In this document: one piece after another, positions 1-7,635 of the stretch
How the letters are laid out: every line of letters begins with the position of its first letter
Numbering within the stretch: position 1 is the first letter of the stretch
Source of the DNA: Candidatus Poribacteria bacterium
Lineage (GTDB): Bacteria > Poribacteria > WGA-4E > WGA-3G
DNA: 15,782 nucleotides
Direction of reading: 5' to 3'
NCBI GenBank assembly: GCA_009845505.1
Contig: VXZL01000208.1
Location: 1 to 15,782, forward strand
The notes under the pieces: generated by a model
Databases searched by the model: none
Seen by the model: the letters and a program-made list of their open reading frames with translations, nothing else
What the model was told of the DNA's origin: nothing
Translations under genes and position numbers: made by a program

Positions 1-69
1 GTCTCCACACCGAAGATTGATGAGTTCAGTAAACCAATTATTGTTGCATTGCGTGTTAATTTATGTTAG
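1..69 (+). CDS. Possible C-terminal end of an upstream protein (partial)
   Basis: Frame 1 is open from the window edge to a TAG at 67-69 and gives 22 residues ending in IIVALRVNLC. The hydrophobic, strand-like ending would fit an outer-membrane beta-barrel or a similar protein, but 22 codons are too few to identify a family. The stop codon sits on the candidate -10 box of hslV, so the upstream gene would end exactly where hslV transcription could begin. Another frame (bases 2-181) is also open but would run through the hslV promoter and start, so it was not preferred. Only the sequence to the left of the window can confirm this call. Confidence 0.3.
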   Translation, partial: VSTPKIDEFSKPIIVALRVNLC

Positions 70-72
70 AAT
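44..72 (+). promoter_or_regulatory. Candidate sigma70-type promoter for hslV
   Basis: The -10 candidate TAGAAT (67-72) matches five of six consensus bases. It lies 17 bp after TTGCAT (44-49), whose only consensus part is TTG. The same TAGAAT hexamer is used in the much stronger candidate promoter upstream of sppA, which gives this one some support. Transcripts would carry an 80-90 base leader containing the hairpin at 96-124. Confidence 0.35.
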
Positions 73-95
73 TCTGCGCAAACTAACAGGAATCA

Positions 96-124
96 ACGCC
101 AAATGTGCGTGTGGCATTTGGCGT
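96..124 (+). repeat. Perfect 10-bp hairpin in the hslV leader
   Basis: The arms ACGCCAAATG (96-105) and CATTTGGCGT (115-124) are exact reverse complements around a 9-base loop. No T-run follows on either strand, so a standard intrinsic terminator is not supported. It lies between the candidate promoter and the hslV start, so it could stabilise the mRNA, act as an operator, or terminate the preceding gene weakly. Confidence 0.6.
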
Positions 125-156
125 ATGCTGCAAAAAATGAGGGAAAGTAACTTAGG

Positions 157-690
157 ATGCAAATTCGCTCAACAACGATTTTAGCCGTTCGCCGCAATGG
201 CGAGGTTGCTATCGGCGGTGATGGTCAAGTAACTTTAGGCGATACAGCGATTAAACACGGGGCGCGAAAGATCCGTAAGATTCACGACAATCGGGTGCTG
301 ATTGGTTTCGCGGGTTCTGCATCAGATGCAATCACCTTGTATGAAAATTTGGAGAAGAAGCTGCAACAGTATCGCGGGAATCTTCAGAAATCAGCGGTGG
401 AACTGGCGCGGGAGTGGCGTAGTGATCGAGTGCTGAGACAAGTAGATGCGCTGATGATTGCTATAGACGCTACCGACGGCTATTTGATTTCGGGAAACGG
501 TGATGTGATTGCGCCAGACGACGATGTTCTTTCGATCGGTTCTGGTGCGCCTATTGCGCTTGCTGCGGCAAAGGTGCTGCTCAAACACTCAGACTTGACT
601 GCGAGAGAGATTATTTCAGAATCACTGCAACTGACGAGTGAAATCTGTATCTATACGAACGCTCAAATTGAAATTGACACAATAAGATAG
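157..690 (+). CDS. hslV: HslV (ClpQ), peptidase subunit of the HslVU protease
   Basis: HslV is the threonine peptidase core of the cytoplasmic HslVU (ClpQY) ATP-dependent protease: double hexameric rings that degrade unfolded proteins delivered by HslU. The 177-residue product has the usual family length. Aligned to Escherichia coli HslV, a short propeptide MQIRS precedes the catalytic Thr6 of the TTI motif. The VRRNG block is at 11-15, GDGQVTLG at 21-28, the active-site lysine equivalent is Lys38, GFAGS is at 50-54, and ICIYTN lies near the C-terminus. The ATG at 157 is chosen because it gives the typical short propeptide. Its Shine-Dalgarno is weak: GAGGGA at 139-144 is about 12 bases away. 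hslU follows in the same direction, but 110 bp away rather than immediately adjacent. Confidence 0.97.
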   Translation: MQIRSTTILAVRRNGEVAIGGDGQVTLGDTAIKHGARKIRKIHDNRVLIGFAGSASDAITLYENLEKKLQQYRGNLQKSAVELAREWRSDRVLRQVDALMIAIDATDGYLISGNGDVIAPDDDVLSIGSGAPIALAAAKVLLKHSDLTAREIISESLQLTSEICIYTNAQIEIDTIR

Positions 691-800
691 TAGTCAGCCT
701 TCAGCAATCAGTTGTCAGTCAAGAGAACATTGTGGGGATGACCAACGTTTGTAATACATCCAACGATCTGCTGACTGCTGACTGCTGACCGCTGATAGCC
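691..800. repeat. Imperfect inverted repeat built of TCAGC/GTCAG words between hslV and hslU
   Basis: Arms 694-718 and 771-795 are complementary at 20 of 25 positions around a 52-base centre, and each arm is built from short TCAGC, AATCAG and GTCAG words. The element fills the entire hslV-hslU gap and abuts the hslU start region. A similar element lies at 14885-14987, and related words appear just after hslU. It encodes nothing recognisable. The structure suggests a dispersed palindromic repeat or MITE-like element that could form a large RNA hairpin between the two genes. No target-site duplication was demonstrated. Confidence 0.6.
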
Positions 801-2312
801 ATGTTCGGGAGGTTACCTTTGGAGAAATCGAATGTAAATGTAAAAGATGGAAAGAGCACTTTAGCGAATGCACTTACACCGCAACAGATTGTTGAGGAAT
901 TGGATAAGTATATTATCGGTCAGTTTGAAGCGAAACGTTCTGTTGCGATTGCGCTCCGAAACCGGGCGCGCCGTCAGATGTTAGCAGAAGATATACAAGA
1001 TGAAGTCTCACCGAAGAACATTATCATGATAGGTTCAACAGGGGTCGGTAAAACTGAGATTGCACGCAGACTCGCACGGCTCGTTGATGCGCCTTTCATC
1101 AAAGTGGAAGCCTCAAAGTATACCGAAATAGGATACGTGGGTCGTGATGTTGAATCCATGATTCGGGATCTCACAGAGACGGCTATTGGTCGTGTGAAAT
1201 CTGAACAGACAGAAGCGGTAGAGGAAAAGGCGCGGGAGGCTGCCGAGGAACGTCTTCTTGATTATATTTTCCCGGTGCCACGTTCATTACAGCAGCGGCC
1301 TCGTTTACAAGAAGATACACTCGAGGAATCGGAGGATGAGGAGGAAGATGAACTCCTTCAATTGCCGTTCGATCTGGGTCCTGATCCTGAAGTCGAAGCC
1401 GAAGAGGCGCGGGAGAAGGAACGTGAACGGTATCTGAAAACGCGTGAAAGATTTAGGGATTGGCTTCGCGAGGGGAGACTTGAGGATAAACCTGTAGAGA
1501 TCAACGTTAAGCATCAGAATATGCCGTTTGTGGAGATCTTCTCGCCGAGTGGTGTTGAGGAGATGGACATTAATTTTAAGGACATGTTCAGCAATATCCT
1601 CCCGAACCAGACGAAGAAACGTCGCGTGCCGGTATCCGAGGCGCGCACGATTCTGATGCAGGAAGAAGCGGAAAAGTTAATTGATATGGATGCGGTCATC
1701 AGTGAAGCGATTCAGCGCGTTGAGAATTCGGGTATTGTATTTCTCGACGAGATTGACAAGATTGCGGGTCGCGAATCTCGGCATGGTCCCGACATCTCCC
1801 GTGAGGGTGTGCAGCGCGATATTCTCCCAATTATTGAGGGTAGCACAGTAACGACGAAATACGGTGCGATTCGCACAAATCATATTCTTTTTATTGCTGC
1901 GGGTGCGTTTCACGTTTCGAGTCCATCGGATCTGATTCCAGAGTTACAGGGACGTTTTCCGATTCGCGTCGAACTGAAAAGCCTAAATAAAAGCGACTTT
2001 AAATCGATTCTGACTGAACCGAAGAACGCGCTCGTGAAACAGTATGCTGCGCTGCTCCAAACGGAAGGAATAGCAGCAGAGATTACAGAAGATGCGATAG
2101 GTGAGATTGCTGCGCTGGCCTTCAAGGTGAATGAATCTGTTGAGGATATAGGCGCGCGGCGGCTTCATACGATCATGGAAAAGCTTTTTGAGAATCTGTT
2201 TTTTGATGCACCGGATCTCGAAGCAGGCAGTGTTGTTATTGATGCCGAATACGTGAAATCGGAGTTGTCAGATATTGTTGAGGATCAAGATTTGAGCAGA
2301 TACATCCTTTAA
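801..2312 (+). CDS. hslU: HslU (ClpY), AAA+ ATPase subunit of the HslVU protease
   Basis: HslU is the hexameric AAA+ unfoldase that recognises, unfolds and threads substrates into HslV. Visible features (numbered from the ATG at 801) are Walker A GSTGVGKT at 78-85, the GYVG pore loop at 111-114, Walker B with VFLDEID at 313-319, GRFPIR with a likely arginine finger at 384-389, sensor-2 GARRLH at 451-456, and the family C-terminus DLSRYIL, which inserts into HslV. At 503 residues it is longer than the 443-residue Escherichia coli protein. The excess lies partly in the I domain, which carries a very acidic stretch at 170-207, and partly in about 20 extra N-terminal residues. The ATG at 801 has no Shine-Dalgarno because the repeat lies directly upstream. 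A TTG at 819 preceded by GGGAGG at 807-812 may be the true start. Confidence 0.96.
   Translation: MFGRLPLEKSNVNVKDGKSTLANALTPQQIVEELDKYIIGQFEAKRSVAIALRNRARRQMLAEDIQDEVSPKNIIMIGSTGVGKTEIARRLARLVDAPFIKVEASKYTEIGYVGRDVESMIRDLTETAIGRVKSEQTEAVEEKAREAAEERLLDYIFPVPRSLQQRPRLQEDTLEESEDEEEDELLQLPFDLGPDPEVEAEEAREKERERYLKTRERFRDWLREGRLEDKPVEINVKHQNMPFVEIFSPSGVEEMDINFKDMFSNILPNQTKKRRVPVSEARTILMQEEAEKLIDMDAVISEAIQRVENSGIVFLDEIDKIAGRESRHGPDISREGVQRDILPIIEGSTVTTKYGAIRTNHILFIAAGAFHVSSPSDLIPELQGRFPIRVELKSLNKSDFKSILTEPKNALVKQYAALLQTEGIAAEITEDAIGEIAALAFKVNESVEDIGARRLHTIMEKLFENLFFDAPDLEAGSVVIDAEYVKSELSDIVEDQDLSRYIL
807..812 (+). promoter_or_regulatory. GGGAGG ribosome binding site that may define a downstream hslU start
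   Basis: This purine-rich hexamer lies inside the longest hslU reading frame, six bases before an in-frame TTG at 819-821. Nothing resembling a Shine-Dalgarno precedes the ATG at 801. The spacing suggests that translation begins at TTG 819, giving a protein of 497 residues. Confidence 0.4.
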
Positions 2313-2365
2313 TAGTTGTCAGTCGTCAGTACGGATTACTGCGTAATCCTTTCAGTTATCAGTAA
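2313..2365. repeat. GTCAGT-type intergenic repeat with a 7-bp hairpin
   Basis: Directly after the hslU stop, GTCAGTCGTCAGT is followed by the perfect stem GGATTAC (2333-2339)/GTAATCC (2343-2349) with a 3-base loop, then TTCAGTTATCAGT. The same word family forms the element between hslV and hslU and the one at 14885-14987. It could be a shortened copy of that repeat. A weak T-run follows the hairpin, so it may help end hslU transcription, but it is not a convincing intrinsic terminator. Confidence 0.45.
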
Positions 2366-2417
2366 CCTCAATTGCTGCTTAACAGTCTATGCTACAACAA
2401 GTGTCCGAGGGTCTCTG

Positions 2418-3623
2418 ATGGTTTCCAAAAGCCGAAAACTGACGGCATACACATTTCACCTTTTTACCCTTCTATTCGTTTATGCTTTGTTCCTACCCAG
2501 CGGCTTTGCGCAAAATGTGGTGCAATGGCGCGTGCCTGATAGTGACGAGGTATCCCTCGGCGCAACGACCCTAAATGCTATAACCTTTTCCCCGGATGGT
2601 TCGCAAATCGCTGTTGCAAGCCCAAACGGTATTGCATTATATGACACTTATAGTGGAAATACTGTAACGTCATTCCCCATTCTGGTAGACGATGTAATCG
2701 CGCTTGCGATTTCACCTTCCAGCGAGAAGGAGGGTGGGCAAACGGTTGCGGTTGCGAGTGAGGAGGGGATTGTTCATCTCTGGAACGCGCGAACGGGTGA
2801 ACATAGCGCAGATTTCATAGGACACACCGATCCGGTTGTGGCATTGGCATTCTCGCCCGATGGTAATACACTCGCCAGTGGGAGTTTCAGAGAGGTTCGT
2901 TTGTGGAACTTAACCTCGGAGCAAACCGCCCGTACTGCTATCCTTCAGGGGCATCGAGATATGGTTACCACGTTGGTGTTCTCACCAGACGGTAGAACAC
3001 TTGCGAGCACCAGTTTTTACGGCACGATTTTGTTGTGGGATGTGGGAACCGGTCAACTCCGACACAGTCTCTCAGGGCACACCGATTCAATTCAGGCACT
3101 CGCCTTTTCGCCCGACAATGAAATTTTAGCGAGCGGTAGCTATTGGCACCCGGACGCGAGAAGCACAATCCGTTTGTGGAATCCACACACCGGGCGGCTG
3201 CTTTCGACGTTTGAAGACCACATCACACCCGTTTTTGCTTTAGCGTTCTCACCAGATATTCATAGTGGAACACTTGCCAGTGCGGGTTGGGGTAACAGCG
3301 TTCGTTTATGGCATCCGCAAACCGGGCAATTACAAGCGACTTTTGAAGGTGATGCTGCCCCGATTGTTGCTTTGAGATTTCTGCCGGATGCTGATGGCGG
3401 TATACTGGCGAGTGCGAGTCTTGATGGGACAATCCAACTGCAGTCTCTGACACGTGTGCAGATACCTGCGGATGTCAATGGAGATGGCGTTGTCAATATT
3501 TTGGATTTAACCTTTGTTGCTTCGCGTTTTGGAGAGGCTTCACCGGACCTCAACGGTGATGGTATCATAAACATTCTGGATTTGATGCTTGTTGCGAACC
3601 ATTTCAACCAAGAATTGGAGTAA
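2418..3623 (+). CDS. Secreted seven-bladed WD40 protein with C-terminal type I dockerin
   Basis: The 401-residue product has a signal peptide (basic start, hydrophobic core at about 14-28, likely cleavage after SGFAQ). Seven WD40 units follow (about 52-345) with FSPDG-type turns and LWN/LWD ends: one complete propeller. Blade 1 ends in LYD and blade 7 in LQS instead of WD. Residues 351-397 form a type I dockerin of two calcium-binding EF-hand-like loops (DVNGDGVVNILD and DLNGDGIINILD). Such propellers are usually protein-interaction scaffolds, and dockerins bind cohesins, but no cohesin is visible here. A longer frame reaches back to a TTG at 2316. The ATG at 2418 is preferred because GAGGG at 2407-2411 lies six bases upstream and a signal peptide starts there. 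The next gene begins three bases after the stop. Confidence 0.9.
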   Translation: MVSKSRKLTAYTFHLFTLLFVYALFLPSGFAQNVVQWRVPDSDEVSLGATTLNAITFSPDGSQIAVASPNGIALYDTYSGNTVTSFPILVDDVIALAISPSSEKEGGQTVAVASEEGIVHLWNARTGEHSADFIGHTDPVVALAFSPDGNTLASGSFREVRLWNLTSEQTARTAILQGHRDMVTTLVFSPDGRTLASTSFYGTILLWDVGTGQLRHSLSGHTDSIQALAFSPDNEILASGSYWHPDARSTIRLWNPHTGRLLSTFEDHITPVFALAFSPDIHSGTLASAGWGNSVRLWHPQTGQLQATFEGDAAPIVALRFLPDADGGILASASLDGTIQLQSLTRVQIPADVNGDGVVNILDLTFVASRFGEASPDLNGDGIINILDLMLVANHFNQELE

Positions 3624-3626
3624 AAA

Positions 3627-5723
3627 ATGCAAAAAACCCAGTTTTTCTTTTTTCTTATTGCTCTGCTGTTGACCTTAGTATTATTTTTACCCGAAGGTTT
3701 CACTGAAACTGCCAGCGCGCGCCTCGGTATAGGCGACGCTACTGATGTCCAGTTTTCGCCGGATGGGACACAAATTGCCGTGGCAAGTTCCATAGGCATC
3801 TGGCTTTATGATGCGCAGACCTATCAAGAAGTCGATTTACTCACCGATCATGTGCGTGGCATCCATTCGTGTGTGTATTCGCCGGATGGGACGATACTTG
3901 CGGGTGGTGGAATGGACGGAACAGTGCTCTTATGGGATATTTCCACGAAACAACTCCTCACTACGGTTAAAGGACATGAATGGTGGCGGCGGGTCATAAC
4001 ACTGGCGTTTTCCCCGGACGGTAGAACGCTTGCGAGTGGGGCGGATTATGAGGATGTCGTTCAGTTGTGGGATGTCCCTACCGCCCAACATCGTGGAGCC
4101 TTTGAAGGACACGCAGGTGTCACGGTTGAAGGACGCGGGGGAGGTGTCACGGCTGTAGCGTTTTCCCCGGACGGTCGAACGCTTGCGAGTAGCAGTCGGG
4201 ATGGCATGATTCGGTTATGGGATGTCGCTACGGGTGAACACGACGCTATTCGCGTGGGACCTGAAGTGTTGACGCTGGCGTTTTCTCCGGACGGTAGAAC
4301 CCTTGCGAGTGGAGATAGAGGTAATAGAGTTCAGTTGTGGGATATGGACACGCGCCAGTCGCGCTGGAGTTTTATTGAACCTACAGAGATTGTTTCTGCG
4401 GTTGCCTTCTCACCGGATGGAACACTTCTTGCCAGTGAGGGTGAGGATAACGCAATTCGCTTGTGGGATGCAAATACACATCGGCAGATAGCAGTCCTTA
4501 CGGCACATACCCGTCCCATCCTTTCTCTGGCGTTTTCCCCGGATAGCAGAACCCTTGCGAGTGTGGGTGAAGATAATACGGCTCGGTTGTGGGATATTGA
4601 TATGCTGTGGACACCAAATACGGTCTATACCGAATCTAAGGCGATTCTCCATGCAAACTTAGGATATATTACGGCGCTTGCGTTCTCGCAAGATAGTAAA
4701 ATGCTTGTGAGTGGGAGCGAGGACCGTGTCCTACGTGTATGGGATATAGGGACAGCAAAAGTGCAGGAATCCTTCATCACTGGGGATACGCGTTGGATTC
4801 GAGCAGCGACTTTTTTATCAGATGGTGTGGCTTTTGCCAGTACAGGTGGGACTGACAGAGACGTGCATCTCTGGCGTGCAAGGGGTGGGACGCTGGCACA
4901 CCTCACGTTGCAACACGGGTCTGTCAGCACAACCATGAGGTTCTCTCCCAACGGTAGAACCCTTGCAACTGTGGATGGATTGAATGATGTTATTCTCTTA
5001 TGGGATTTAACAACCGGGGCGCAGTTGACGACGTTTGAAGGGCATATACATTGGATTTTTGAGTTAGCGTTCTCACCGGATGGCACAACCTTAGCAAGTG
5101 GCGGCGGGGATAGCGCGGTTTTGCTGTGGGATGTCGAGTCAGGACAACGCCTTGCGACCCTTGGAAAACAGGACGTAACTCAGGGGAGTAGGGATGATGT
5201 TTATGCGTTAGCGTTCTCACCTGATGGTAGAACCTTAGCGAGTGGGGGCGCGGACGGACTGATTCAGCTATGGGATACGGATACAACACAACGGCTTTCT
5301 ACCCTGACAGGACACGCAATTGAGGTTGACGCGTTAGCATTTTCGCCGGATGGTGGAACGCTTGCGAGTGGTGATTGGGACGGCACCATTTTTTTCTGGG
5401 ATGCAACTACTTTCCGGACACACGATCCTCAAGAACCACCTACTGCTATCCTCAAGGGACATACAAGTGATGTCGAAGAATTGGCATTTTCGCCGGATGG
5501 TAGAACGCTTGCGAGTGGAAGTTGGGACGGCACTATTCTTCTATGGGATTTTACGCCTGTCTTGACACAAACCCCTGCGGATGTTAACGGAGATGGCGTT
5601 GTCAACATCTTAGATTTGACCTTTGTTGCTTCGCGTTTTGGGGAGAATTCGCCGGACCTTAATGGTGATGGTATCGTCAACGTTTTGGATTTGGTACTCG
5701 TTGCCCAGCGCATCGGGGAATAG
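3627..5723 (+). CDS. Secreted fourteen-bladed WD40 protein with C-terminal type I dockerin
   Basis: The 698-residue product begins with a signal peptide (MQKTQFFFFLIALLLTLVLF, then a likely cleavage region near ETASA). Fourteen WD40 units with AFSPDGRTLASG turns and LWD ends follow, which would fold as two seven-bladed propellers. A type I dockerin occupies 651-698 and shares 23 consecutive residues with the dockerin of the preceding gene. Blades 8-10 are the most divergent (FSQDS, FLSDG, FSPNG). GGAG at 3617-3620 lies at the end of the preceding gene, six bases before this ATG, so the two genes are probably translationally coupled. The role is likely extracellular or surface scaffolding. No catalytic domain was seen, and the ligand is unknown. 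Confidence 0.9.
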   Translation: MQKTQFFFFLIALLLTLVLFLPEGFTETASARLGIGDATDVQFSPDGTQIAVASSIGIWLYDAQTYQEVDLLTDHVRGIHSCVYSPDGTILAGGGMDGTVLLWDISTKQLLTTVKGHEWWRRVITLAFSPDGRTLASGADYEDVVQLWDVPTAQHRGAFEGHAGVTVEGRGGGVTAVAFSPDGRTLASSSRDGMIRLWDVATGEHDAIRVGPEVLTLAFSPDGRTLASGDRGNRVQLWDMDTRQSRWSFIEPTEIVSAVAFSPDGTLLASEGEDNAIRLWDANTHRQIAVLTAHTRPILSLAFSPDSRTLASVGEDNTARLWDIDMLWTPNTVYTESKAILHANLGYITALAFSQDSKMLVSGSEDRVLRVWDIGTAKVQESFITGDTRWIRAATFLSDGVAFASTGGTDRDVHLWRARGGTLAHLTLQHGSVSTTMRFSPNGRTLATVDGLNDVILLWDLTTGAQLTTFEGHIHWIFELAFSPDGTTLASGGGDSAVLLWDVESGQRLATLGKQDVTQGSRDDVYALAFSPDGRTLASGGADGLIQLWDTDTTQRLSTLTGHAIEVDALAFSPDGGTLASGDWDGTIFFWDATTFRTHDPQEPPTAILKGHTSDVEELAFSPDGRTLASGSWDGTILLWDFTPVLTQTPADVNGDGVVNILDLTFVASRFGENSPDLNGDGIVNVLDLVLVAQRIGE

Positions 5724-5743
5724 CCATATAGCCATTTTGAGAC

Positions 5744-5772
5744 TTGACACACTCAGCATTTTGTGGTAGAAT
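5744..5772 (+). promoter_or_regulatory. Near-consensus sigma70 promoter ahead of sppA
   Basis: A perfect -35 box TTGACA (5744-5749) is separated by exactly 17 bp from TAGAAT (5767-5772), which matches five of six -10 bases. It lies in the 89-bp gap after the second WD40 gene. Transcription would begin near 5780, giving a leader of about 33 bases with a strong AAGGAGAGG ribosome binding site (5795-5803) before the sppA ATG. This is the best promoter in the window and probably drives the long co-directional run downstream. Confidence 0.75.
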
Positions 5773-5812
5773 AGCAGCGTTAAATCGGATAGAAAAGGAG
5801 AGGAAAAGATAG

Positions 5813-7630
5813 ATGAGGTTATTACAAAAATTCGCATTTCTGCTAATGTTGTTTGTTCTTGTTTCGCCTGTGCTCGCCGAGGAACACGCGGCGGAAGAAA
5901 CGGTGCTGCCTGTAAAAAATTATGCTGAATTCACACTGAAGGGTGCCTATGCTGATACGAAAGTTGTTAGTACCTTTGGTACGTCCGCAACGCAGACGCT
6001 GCGCGGACTCTTTAAAAAATTAGATGCCCTCAAAACAGATGATGACATCGCTGGGATTGTCTTCAAAATAGACGATGTAAGTATCGGCTGGGCGACACTC
6101 CAAGAGATCCGCAGCAAACTTCACGAATTCCGAGCAGCGGGAAAAGAGACGATCGGGTATCTGGAAGGCGGCGGAAATGCCGAGTATCTCCTCGCGGCTA
6201 CGATGGATCGCGTCGTTTTGATACCTGCAGGCGGTCTGAATTTAACCGGCTTACGCGCCGAGATTATGTTCTATAAGGGTTTATTGGATAAGTTGGATAT
6301 CCAAGCCGATATGCTGGCCATGGGAAAATACAAATCCGGTGTCGAACCCTACATGCGCGATGGGATGTCGGATGCATTCCGTGAGTCGATGACAACGCTA
6401 CTTGACGATTTGTACGCGCAATTGCTAAACCATATCGCTGAGAGTCGAGAGGGTATTACAGCAGAAAGCGCGTCGGATTTGATGGACCGCGGTCCTTTTA
6501 CGGCGGAAGAGGCACTACAAGAGAAATTGGTTGATGCGCTTCAATATTACGACGAGCTCCTAACGGCACTGAAAACGGCATCTGAAAACGAGGATGTTCA
6601 AGTCGTGGAACCGGATGGTGAACGCAAACGAAAAGTCCCGGATATGAACAGTTTCGCTGGACTTATGCAGCTCTTCAGCATGCTCAATCCACCGCAGCGC
6701 GCGCAACCCACCTCCGAGAATCAGATTGCACTTATCTATGCCAACGGTCCTATCTTGCCGAGTATTGAATCGCTTTTCGGTTCAATGGCAGTGATTACAC
6801 CGAGTATGTTAAAGGAGGCGTTTGAGAAAGTCCGTACCGACGATTCCGTTCGGGCGGTTGTGCTCCGTATAGACAGTCCGGGCGGTTCTGCGCTCGCTTC
6901 CGACCTAATTTGGCGTGAAGTGATGTTGACACAACGCGAAAAACCGGTCGTTGTTTCGATGGGCGATGTCGCTGCATCGGGTGGCTACTATATCGCCATG
7001 GCAGCGGGGACAATTGTTGCGCATCCGAGTACGTTGACGGGTTCTATTGGTGTGTTTGGTGGTAAACTGAACATGAAAGGTCTCTATAACAAAGTCGGTC
7101 TAACGAAGGAAATCATCAGGTATGGGCGGAATTCCACCCTCTATTCAGATTACGCCGGTTTTACGCCTACCGAGCGCGAGCGTGTCGAAAAGATGATGAA
7201 GACGATCTATGAAGATTTCGTCGGTAAGGCAGCGACGGGACGGAACAAATCCTTTGCTGAAATTGATGAGATTGCGCAGGGACGCGTCTGGACGGGTCAA
7301 CAGGCGAAAGCACTTGGACTCGTTGATGAACTCGGTGGACTGGACACGGCACTCTCTATTGCTAAGGAGCAGGCGGGTTTCTCTGCTGATGACGAAGTTA
7401 ACCTGATGGTGTTACCAAAGCAAAAACCGTTTTTTGAGCAGCTTATGGAGCGGATGATTGAAGATATGGAGGGATCGGTTCAGGTGCCGCTACAATTGGT
7501 AGTGAGTGATCCGCTGCTGGCGATGTTAGGGACTCGGTCGGAGCATGTTCTGACTTGGCTGAGTCTGTTTGGTTTTGAAGATGGGATACAAGTCGTTACG
7601 ATTTTGCCTTACGATATTTTGATTCGGTGA
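5813..7630 (+). CDS. sppA: SppA-type signal peptide peptidase (protease IV), long form
   Basis: SppA is a serine-lysine peptidase that degrades cleaved signal peptides at the cytoplasmic membrane. At 605 residues this is the long, internally duplicated form similar to Escherichia coli protease IV. The N-terminal half carries the general-base lysine in GKYKSGVEPY (Lys174). The C-terminal half carries the nucleophile in MGDVAASGGYY (Ser389), after RIDSPGGSALASD at 352-364 and before LTGSIGVFGG. A cleavable-looking signal peptide (about 1-22, ending SPVLA) replaces the usual anchored start, so the protein may be exported and soluble or only loosely attached. The start is well supported by AAGGAGAGG at 5795-5803 and a promoter just upstream. 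The next gene starts within about six bases of the stop. Confidence 0.93.
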   Translation: MRLLQKFAFLLMLFVLVSPVLAEEHAAEETVLPVKNYAEFTLKGAYADTKVVSTFGTSATQTLRGLFKKLDALKTDDDIAGIVFKIDDVSIGWATLQEIRSKLHEFRAAGKETIGYLEGGGNAEYLLAATMDRVVLIPAGGLNLTGLRAEIMFYKGLLDKLDIQADMLAMGKYKSGVEPYMRDGMSDAFRESMTTLLDDLYAQLLNHIAESREGITAESASDLMDRGPFTAEEALQEKLVDALQYYDELLTALKTASENEDVQVVEPDGERKRKVPDMNSFAGLMQLFSMLNPPQRAQPTSENQIALIYANGPILPSIESLFGSMAVITPSMLKEAFEKVRTDDSVRAVVLRIDSPGGSALASDLIWREVMLTQREKPVVVSMGDVAASGGYYIAMAAGTIVAHPSTLTGSIGVFGGKLNMKGLYNKVGLTKEIIRYGRNSTLYSDYAGFTPTERERVEKMMKTIYEDFVGKAATGRNKSFAEIDEIAQGRVWTGQQAKALGLVDELGGLDTALSIAKEQAGFSADDEVNLMVLPKQKPFFEQLMERMIEDMEGSVQVPLQLVVSDPLLAMLGTRSEHVLTWLSLFGFEDGIQVVTILPYDILIR

Positions 7631-7635
7631 TAGTT

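Noticed and set aside
96..124. The leader hairpin as an intrinsic terminator
   Set aside because: No T-run follows the stem on the plus strand (ATGCTGCAAAAAATG) or on the minus strand.
2..181. Open plus-strand frame in bases 2-181
   Set aside because: It would run through the candidate promoter, the hairpin and the start of hslV, and its composition (many Cys, Arg, Leu) is not protein-like. The frame 1 tail ending at 69 is more plausible.
3260..3799. A 179-codon open frame on the reverse strand across the two WD40 genes
   Set aside because: It lies opposite the dockerin end of one gene and the start of the next, both with clear domains on the plus strand. The repetitive codon pattern of the propellers and dockerins keeps the opposite strand free of stops. 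Its translation shows no recognisable domain.
4625..5289. Reverse-strand open frames (4625-5086 and 4990-5289) inside the second WD40 gene
   Set aside because: They mirror the WD40 repeats, have repeat-derived translations and no ribosome binding sites. They are shadows of the real gene.
4005..5540. Regularly spaced near-identical segments that look like CRISPR repeats
   Set aside because: They are in frame, encode the FSPDGRTLASG turn of WD40 blades, and their spacers are coding and variable in length.
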